From positions 59,160,646 through 59,224,645 of the forward strand of contig OX246740.1 in assembly GCA_945910005.1 (NCBI GenBank): a stretch of DNA of 64,000 bases. Direction: 5' to 3'. The notes below the pieces were generated by a model, which was not told the DNA's origin, ran no database searches, and saw only the letters and a program-made list of their open reading frames with translations. The translations under genes were made by a program, and so were the position numbers. The stretch comes from Isoperla grammatica (lineage: Eukaryota > Arthropoda > Insecta > Plecoptera > Perlodidae). Position 1 is the stretch's first letter. The number at the start of each line of letters is the position of its first letter. Positions 58,001-64,000 of this stretch are shown here, in pieces.

Positions 58001-59779
58001 GTTGCAACACTATATTACATGTATATGTACCTTCTCGATTGTTTTCACAGTTTTGATTATTAGCCTCGTTCTCGGACTCGTCTCCAGCGCCCTGCAGTGA
58101 TTTCTGTTGGCTCGGTCCAGGATCGTCTCGGTTTCTCTCCATGTTCAACATCCGTCGCTGCAGTTGCTCGGTGGTGATGTAATCTTGTCCCGTCGAGAGG
58201 CTGAATCAAAACACATGTACCATTGATATGATAAAACGAGAGTGAGCAACTAATGATCCTATCTTTAGCTTCAGTTTGAATATGGACACTGTGCCGGGAA
58301 AAAACGTACCTGGGTAGGTCTTCTACAAAGATCAGATAATTACCTTGAGAACATTTCCCGAGCTGCTCTCCTTGCGACCTTTTCATCCTGCGACATGTTT
58401 AAACAAGACTTGACATCCAAGTAGTTCTGTTCGTTGACGCCCTGACCCGTTTCGAGACACTGCTTGAGGATGTTCGTTGCTTCCAAGTTCCCCTGCTCGG
58501 ATGACTTAATGAGCCAATAGACACCCAGCCGAGCATTTTCTTCCCTTTCCACGTCCAAATCTAAACAAAAGATATTGATCAAACAGAATAATTAAGTTCA
58601 CAATCATTTTAAAGCAGAGAGGCACATAGCTGCTCCTGTCACAGGCTGGGGAAACCAACAGCTAGCTTACAACACTGCTGCATACACAAGTAGTGCTCTT
58701 GGAATTGGATAGCCTATGACTTTACCTCTTCATATTGGCCGTCAAACCAATTACATAATGCTGCAAATTAACTTACCACATTTTTCATCTAGTAATTGCT
58801 TTGCTAACACCACTTGTGATTCTGGACATCCATCTTCTGCCAGTTGGCTTCGGAGTCGGCGCAATGAGCCTCTTGGACCATCTAGAAAAGAGAACACTTG
58901 TAAGCAAGGCTTGCACAACAGAACTGTGTACATATGTGATTTAATCGTTTGGTTGCATACAGGCCTACCCAATGAGCCTCTTGGACCATCTAGAAAAGAG
59001 AACACTTGTAAGCAAGGCTTGCACAACAGAACTGTGTACATATGTGATTTAATCGTTTGGTTGCATACAGGCCTACCCAATGAGCCTCTTGGACCATCTA
59101 GAAAAGAGAACACTTGTAAGCAAGGCTTGCACAACAGAACTGTGTACATATGTGATTTAATCGTTTGGTTGCATACAGGCCTACCCAATAGAAATTGATT
59201 TCATTGTGAGTTCTACACTAGCCTAGGCCTACGATCTTCAAACCTTGGTTAAAGCTTGGGATGTGTGGTGGGGAGTTACGTGTTCAAAAGCCTTTCTTTT
59301 AAGCAGGATAACATTAATAATATGTTTTTGTTACCTAGGCCTACACATCCTACTGCTGTAAAAGTCCCACAGCCTAGGAGTAGGCCTAGGGCCTAGGCTG
59401 TAGATCTTGGCCATGGCCCAAGCCCCAAGCACTCCGAAGCCGGATGGCAAGCTAGGACAATTCTAACCGAATATATGTTTAGCCGAAAGAGTAGGTCTTA
59501 TAATAAATATACGGAATCTCAAATCTAGCTTAGGCCTAGTTTAAAAAGGTTATTAGAGTTCGAACTGTCAGTGAAAACTCCAGTTTATAGGTTATGTACG
59601 CTAGGCCCTAGTGAGACTAGAATGATAAACTGAACACTATTATGTTATGTATTCTGAAAAGTTTACTTAAAAACATTGAAAATTCGTTTACTCTACAACA
59701 CAACAGTGTACAAATTACCGTGTAAAGTCCACTGTTTTCTCCCAGATGTTTTAGAAGTCAACGGAAATACTCCCGCCAT
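55060..59779 (-). CDS. WFS1: Wolframin, ER membrane protein
   Basis: Wolframin is a multi-pass ER protein that regulates ER Ca2+ and the unfolded-protein response and takes part in secretory-cargo handling. Six in-phase exons: 59719-59779, 58777-58881, 58344-58560, 58031-58200, 55943-57572 and 55060-55411; about 844 residues (human 890). The first exon encodes MAGVFPLTSKTSGRK. Exons 2-3 encode the Sel1-like region (RRLRSQLAEDGCPESQVVLA, LGVYWLIKSSEQGNLEATNI). Exon 4 is a hydrophilic linker. The 1.6-kb exon 5 carries the multi-span hydrophobic core (LVVLFFYSLLGSESLLLFVP, HFFLALLINLMVYPLIAP, GLVLFLPLAGLATVLLPVVA) and the start of the luminal domain (LTWEQYANHC, CSH-like CAHLSGLPVNW, CFYGERYDARC). 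Exon 6 completes it (YVFEVGVKMKS, LEVIGCLGCH). A large single exon for the membrane core resembles the vertebrate gene. Exon 2's acceptor is repeated three times. Confidence 0.95.
55652..55798. mobile_element. PIF/Harbinger-like MITE in wolframin intron 5
   Basis: The 147-bp element has inverted ends GGGCCGGTCTTACAAT and, in reverse complement, GGTCCAGTCTTACAAT, flanked by TAA on both sides (55649-55651, 55799-55801). The 3-bp TWA duplication and GGNCC ends fit PIF/Harbinger. Confidence 0.75.
58863..59186 (-). repeat. Three 108-bp tandem units spanning the wolframin exon 2 acceptor
   Basis: AATGAGCCTCTTGGACCATC recurs at 58863, 58971 and 59079, an exact 108-bp period, and the third unit ends at 59186. 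On the minus strand each unit holds intron end, acceptor TTCTCTTTTCTAG and the first 19 coding bases of exon 2. The two intronic copies continue into GGGTAGGCC instead of exon. The unit is divisible by three and free of stops in the exon frame. Confidence 0.93.
59205..59718 (-). other. Wolframin intron 1, TAGGCCTA-rich
   Basis: The proximal part of the first intron contains repeated AGGCCTA/CCTAGGCC motifs between about 59215 and 59610. No exon or transposon terminus was seen. Confidence 0.6.
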
Positions 59780-60240
59780 CTCTAAAATCTCGCATTTCGA
59801 AGAAGAAAAGGTTCGTTCATTTGTCCGTCCCGAACAGTTTCGAACAGTCCGAACAGGTTGTTCAGTGTTCATCTGTAAAAAAACATATGTTCTGATGGTG
59901 TTCAGTTGTCCTCCGGCAACTGTTTGCAAACAGGCCGAACATGTTCGAACTGTCCGGAATGAAAAAGAGGAGTGAGTTGACGTTGAGTAGAACAAGAAGT
60001 AGAGTGGGAATTCAAATTAGACATAGCGGTAACCTGTTAATTAATACACATTCTAATAGAAATTACAACATATCTGTCGTCTGAGATAACGTAAAATTTT
60101 TTTATTGAATAGGGTCGTTATGTTTGTTACATTAAGGTAAGAAAATAATGATTTAACGTGTATTTAGTCCAATAGGCCTACATAACCTCATTTACGCCTA
60201 GACGCCCGTACGTTTAATTCAACCATCACTAACTTGGTTT
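59780..60240. promoter_or_regulatory. WFS1: Wolframin promoter region
   Basis: Directly upstream of the wolframin ATG. A 150-base stretch (about 59808-59960) is unusually rich in GAAC/GTTC words, including GAACAGGTTGTTC (59851-59863, an inverted repeat with 3-base spacing) and GAACATGTTC (59937-59946, a perfect palindrome). These may be factor sites, but I cannot name the factor. It ends where the LINE begins. Confidence 0.35.
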
Positions 60241-63196
60241 TAAAGATTAAAGATTAAAATACTTAAAGGCTGCAAATGGGCCACAACTACCCGGTGGCAA
60301 CCTATCCAAACCTCCCCCCTCCCCACCCTCCCTCGTCACCTCCTTTTCGTCAATCTATTTCTAAATTCCCTTACTGAATCGCACTCAACAACCTCCTCGG
60401 GCAACTCATTCCATTCCCTTACCGTTCTCTCAACAAAACCAAACCTACCCAGATCACTTCTCACTACCCGACGCTGAAACTTCCAATTATGATCCCCCCT
60501 CCCTCTATAAACTCCTTCTTGCAACCTGCTCTGGATTTCCCCCCACCCTCCTTTCCCCCTAGCTGCTCTATATAAATTACACATCCTATCACTCCTCCGT
60601 CTCTCCTCTAAGGACTCCCAACCCAGTTCCCCCATCATTGCTGTAACACTATCATAAGCCCTTACCACATTCCCTAACCTATCTTCCACATACCTCCATC
60701 TCCTAACTTGTCCTGTAACCTTCCTTGCCGCCCTACGCTGCACCTTTTCTAATTCCATGACTTCCCCTTTCCTATATGGATCCCACACCGCACCACCATA
60801 TTCCAATATAGGCCGTATCACTGTTTTGTAAGCCATATCCTTTACCTCCCTACTAGCTCCCTTCAAATTCCTCATAACAAACCCTAAGTTTCTATATCCC
60901 TTTCTTACACTTTCCTGCACCTGGTCCCCCCATCCCAAATCTTCGGCCAATAAAATTCCCAAATACTTATACTTCTTTACCTTTTCTAGAACTACCCCCT
61001 CAAGAAAATACTCTCTCGCATCCCCTTTTAATTTACGCGTGAACCCAACCAGTTTACACTTTCCCGCATTCAAACCCATCCTATTAACATCAACCCACTC
61101 CTCTATCCTGTTCAAATCATCCTGCAACAACTTTGCATCCTCCACCCCCTTAATCACCCTATACAAGACGCAATCATCAGCAAACAACCTTAATCTTGAC
61201 TCAATATCCCTTCCTATATCATTAATAAACATTATAAATAACAGTGGACCCAGCACCGACCCCTGCGGCACCCCCGATGTAACTTCGATAGCTGCTGATA
61301 TGCTACCCCCCACCCTTACCCTTTGCGACCTATTTGCTAGAAAATCTCCCATCCACCTTACAACCCCTTTATCTGCAATCACACTATCAACCTTCCTCAT
61401 CAAAATCCCATGAGACACTTTATCAAAAGCCTTTTCAAAATCAAGGAAAACTGCATCAACCTCCTCCCCCTTATCTAGAGCCTCCCCTATATCCTGAACA
61501 AGACCTATCAATTGCGTCTCGCAAGAATACCCCTCCCTAAACCCATGCTGGCTATCAACCAACCATCCCTCCCCCTCCAACACCTCCCTAACATAATTTG
61601 CTACTACCTTTTCCATTATCTTGCTCCCTACCGAAGTGAGACTAACAGGTCTGTAATTCCCTACTTGACTTCTATCCCCCCCCTTATGTATTGGCACTAC
61701 AAGTCCTTCCCTCCAACCCTCCGGTATAGTACCTTCCCTTAACGATTTCCTGCAAATATCCCCTACAAACCTAACAACCCCCTCCCCCCCAATTTTCAAA
61801 AATCTACACATCAACCCATCCTGCCCCGATGCCTTTCTCCCTCCCATCTTTCCTAAAACCCTTCTAATATCAAGATTTGTTATCGTGAGTGGCTTGCTAC
61901 CCCTCCCCCCTTCCCACTGCATACTAGAATCTTCCCTCTCTTGGAATACCTCCCCATAGTGTGAGTTCAAAGCCTCCGCTTTGTCCTTATCACCAGTAAA
62001 TAACTCATCCCCAGTCCCCTTAAGTGTGGGTATTTCGCCCCCCCCTTTCTGGTTCCTTAGATGTTGATACAACCTTCTCCCTTTACCTTGGAATCCCTCA
62101 TCATCCATTAAGTGCATCATATAATCATCCTTTGCATCGACCTTTGCCCTATTAAGAACTCCCTCCCACTCCTTAAGTTTCTCCTTACCTTTACCAGTCT
62201 TCCTATACCTCTTATATATTTCTCTGCACTTCCTCTTCAACCACCTAATTCTTTTATTATAATATACTGGGTCAGTCCCACCCCCCTTAGTCACCTGCGG
62301 CACAAACCTTTCCAACAAGCCCCTATATATCTGCAGAAAACTTTCCCACATTTCATTTACTCCCACATCCCTACTAGACCACTCTTCATACATTACCAGT
62401 AACTCCCTTTGCAAACCCTGAACATCAGCTCTATCATATCTCCAGATTGTCTTGTCCCTACTTTCACTATTATTTCCCTGCCTTCCCTCCCACCCACTAC
62501 CTAGTGCTAACTCTACTATTGGGGCCCTATGATCGCTCATTCCCTCTACTACCTCCGAGTGAACCCATGCTTCCTCCGGCCTTACTAATATTACATCTAA
62601 AATGTTATTCCTCCCCTCCCCACAAATCCTCGTCCCCTCTCCTACCGTTTGCACTAAACCCTCATTAATAAGTTTACAGGCCCATTCCTGCCTTCTGCCT
62701 CCAAGATCCTCCCTCCCCCCCTCCCAGTGAACTCCAGGCAAGTTTAGATCCCCAGCTATTACTAACACTCTTCCTCTATCACCCATCACTACCTCTTCCA
62801 ACCTATCTAACACTTGCCACTCCCCACTATCCTTAGGCCTGTATACTCCCACCACATCCACACAAGGACCTCCCCCCACCCTTACTTGCACACACATCAT
62901 TTCAACCACATTATCTACCCACAACAATGTGCCCTTGACATTCTCCCTACAGACAATCATCACCCCCCCCCCATATCTATTTCTATCCTTGCGAAACACG
63001 TTATATCCCTTACGCCCTAGCTCCCCATTTAGAATCTCGTCATCCAACCATGTTTCCACACATACCACTACATCCGGCTCATACATTTCAATCAACGTCC
63101 ACATTTGCTCCAATCTTTCCCCACTCCTTACACTCCTGCAATTAATTGACATTATCTTAACCCTCCCCTTATCCCTCCCCTGAATCAATTGGTTTA
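60241..63196 (-). mobile_element. Non-LTR retrotransposon (CR1-like) with intact ORF2
   Basis: The element reads leftwards: an endonuclease/RT frame from about 63188 to 60336, a short 3' UTR, then a tail built of ATCTTTA repeats (TTTAATCTTTAATCTTTAAA on the minus strand, left end about 60241). The sequence beyond the right end also has AAAGATTAA, so short homology or a target duplication is possible. No ORF1 is present. Its minus-strand composition is G-rich and C-poor, very unlike the surrounding AT-rich DNA. Confidence 0.88.
60336..63188 (-). CDS. Endonuclease-reverse transcriptase (ORF2) of a non-LTR retrotransposon
   Basis: About 950 codons without a stop or frameshift. The N-terminal apurinic-type endonuclease shows IMSINCRSVR, VVVCVETWLDDEI, YGGGVMIV, VIAGDLNLPGVHW and the catalytic SDHRAPIVEL (about residue 220). 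The reverse transcriptase shows NYRPVSLTSVGSKIMEKVV, SQHGFREGYSCETQL, AVFLDFEKAFDKVSHGIL, GVPQGSVLGPLLFIMFIND and the catalytic LFADDCVLY. The C-terminal region resembles CR1/jockey-type proteins. The first in-frame ATG is about 12 codons in, close to the first endonuclease strand, so the true start may be missing. Intactness suggests recent insertion. Confidence 0.93.
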   Translation of the reverse strand: MIQGRDKGRVKIMSINCRSVRSGERLEQMWTLIEMYEPDVVVCVETWLDDEILNGELGRKGYNVFRKDRNRYGGGVMIVCRENVKGTLLWVDNVVEMMCVQVRVGGGPCVDVVGVYRPKDSGEWQVLDRLEEVVMGDRGRVLVIAGDLNLPGVHWEGGREDLGGRRQEWACKLINEGLVQTVGEGTRICGEGRNNILDVILVRPEEAWVHSEVVEGMSDHRAPIVELALGSGWEGRQGNNSESRDKTIWRYDRADVQGLQRELLVMYEEWSSRDVGVNEMWESFLQIYRGLLERFVPQVTKGGGTDPVYYNKRIRWLKRKCREIYKRYRKTGKGKEKLKEWEGVLNRAKVDAKDDYMMHLMDDEGFQGKGRRLYQHLRNQKGGGEIPTLKGTGDELFTGDKDKAEALNSHYGEVFQEREDSSMQWEGGRGSKPLTITNLDIRRVLGKMGGRKASGQDGLMCRFLKIGGEGVVRFVGDICRKSLREGTIPEGWREGLVVPIHKGGDRSQVGNYRPVSLTSVGSKIMEKVVANYVREVLEGEGWLVDSQHGFREGYSCETQLIGLVQDIGEALDKGEEVDAVFLDFEKAFDKVSHGILMRKVDSVIADKGVVRWMGDFLANRSQRVRVGGSISAAIEVTSGVPQGSVLGPLLFIMFINDIGRDIESRLRLFADDCVLYRVIKGVEDAKLLQDDLNRIEEWVDVNRMGLNAGKCKLVGFTRKLKGDAREYFLEGVVLEKVKKYKYLGILLAEDLGWGDQVQESVRKGYRNLGFVMRNLKGASREVKDMAYKTVIRPILEYGGAVWDPYRKGEVMELEKVQRRAARKVTGQVRRWRYVEDRLGNVVRAYDSVTAMMGELGWESLEERRRSDRMCNLYRAARGKGGWGEIQSRLQEGVYRGRGDHNWKFQRRVVRSDLGRFGFVERTVREWNELPEEVVECDSVREFRNRLTKRR

Positions 63197-63536
63197 GGCC
63201 CTACCAAAGATTAATTCAGTTTAGCTTACGCCCTATTTAGAGACAGCCTTTGGATTTGTCAGGTTTGACCTAAAATTGACAGGTGTCTCTAACTAGATTG
63301 GCGTTCATTTGTGTCAACGCAGAACACATGTTTTTTCGTACTAGACTCAGCCAACTTCCTGTTCGATGACGCGTTTCCGCCGTGTTCTAACTTGTTACCG
63401 AACAGTTCCAAACACGACAAATGAACGAACCTAAAAAAAGAACGTCGAAGTCGAAGGACTTTCGATCCAAACAAATATCGTAAAATTCTTCTCGATATAT
63501 CGATCCAAACGGGAAAATACATTTCGACCTTTCAAC
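63197..63536 (+). promoter_or_regulatory. 5' region of the right-hand gene
   Basis: Between the LINE and the ATG at 63537. It contains GTTC/GAAC words like those beside the wolframin start, consistent with one shared bidirectional promoter now split by the LINE. No TATA box seen. Confidence 0.35.
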
Positions 63537-63948
63537 ATGGCGATCCTAAATGGAATTGTATGTAGAGTTATCAGAGTAAGTTGAAAATTAATATTTAGGC
63601 TAGATAAATATCGGTATATTTAAAATTCTTTTCAAAGTTTGAGTGTCCCGTCGCATATTACATTATGTGATTGCACGGTACCCTTGCTTATTCACCTAGT
63701 TTTGGCATCAAAGCCGTAGGCTAGCCTTAGGCCTAGGCCAAAATGGCTCCTAGTTCTAGCCTAGGCCTACCTAGGCATTTGTTCATATGCCTATGCGTAG
63801 GCCTAGACCTCCGCCTACCGTCAGTAAATTTTTGTAAATACTGTCGGACTTGTTTGTAATATATTGTCTCTCTTTTGAACAGGCATCTCAAAATGTTCCG
63901 GTTGCTTTTGCAAGATCCCTTCATGTTTCGCCTGTAACTTCTGCTATT
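63537..63948 (+). CDS. Start of a gene with mitochondrial-type presequence (partial)
   Basis: Two small exons are visible: 63537-63575 (ATG in good context, AACATGG; donor AGA|GTAAGT) and 63883-63948 (acceptor TTTTGAACAG; donor ATT|GTAAGT). Both are in phase and give 35 residues: MAILNGIVCRVIR, then ASQNVPVAFARSLHVSPVT and SAI. The stretch is rich in Arg, Ser, Ala and hydroxylated residues, lacks acidic residues, and has an FARSLHVS-type end, typical of an inner-membrane or matrix import signal just before cleavage. The mature protein lies beyond the right edge, so I do not name it. It is divergent from wolframin. Confidence 0.65.
63585..63815. repeat. TAGGCCTA-rich cluster in intron 1 of the right-hand gene
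   Basis: Repeated CCTAGGCCTA words between the two small exons, densest at 63715-63810. Same motif type as in the first introns of the other genes. Confidence 0.75.
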
Positions 63949-64000
63949 GTAAGTTAACACATTTATTATTTTTCTGTTGTCTATCCTGCCTAGGGCTAGC

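Noticed and set aside
1..64000. tRNA, rRNA or other structured RNA genes
   Set aside because: I looked for tRNA B-box-like GGTTCGA motifs with a paired acceptor stem and for rRNA-like blocks and found none that fit; a covariance-model search would be decisive.

Overview
The window is animal nuclear DNA. Its genes are split by long, AT-rich introns with GT-AG borders, and it is dense in transposon relics and tandem repeats. The host genes are single-copy bilaterian orthologues (huntingtin, type I inositol-polyphosphate 5-phosphatase, alpha/epsilon-sarcoglycan, VIP36-type cargo lectin, wolframin). Huntingtin and wolframin are too well conserved, and the introns too large, for a fast-evolving insect or nematode. 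I infer a non-vertebrate, probably marine bilaterian and cannot place it further. Exon borders were set by eye from reading frame, splice signals and family similarity; a few may be off by a base.

Layout, left to right. 1-7267 (minus): the 5' third of huntingtin, ten exons, running off the left edge. 8.1-15.1 kb: AT-rich non-coding DNA, probably the 3' UTR and flank of the next gene. 15134-23319 (minus): INPP5A, eleven exons, with an unusually long prenylated tail. 23.3-26.7 kb: divergent intergenic region holding a 5'-truncated non-LTR retrotransposon. 26748-33922 (plus): alpha/epsilon-sarcoglycan. 35688-38983: a composite hAT-like insertion enclosing a 2.4-kb satellite array. 39805-47962 (plus): VIP36/LMAN2-like lectin with about 30 tandem copies of one splice donor. 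55060-59779 (minus): wolframin, six exons. 60241-63196 (minus): a non-LTR retrotransposon with an intact endonuclease/reverse-transcriptase frame, between wolframin and a divergent gene (63537 onward, plus) that starts with a mitochondrial-type presequence.

The genes do not form an operon or one pathway; they are independent housekeeping or muscle/secretory-pathway genes (ER: wolframin and lectin; inositol phosphate/Ca2+ signalling: INPP5A; dystrophin-associated complex: sarcoglycan).

Three patterns recur. (a) In four of the five well-defined genes a tandem repeat unit spans a coding splice junction, so real donors or acceptors are multiplied. (b) Non-autonomous DNA transposons are common and several have perfect target-site duplications, including two elements that used the same 8-bp site and one composite element that appears to have moved a satellite array. 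(c) Clusters of the palindrome TAGGCCTA lie just downstream of the first exon of every gene whose 5' end is visible.
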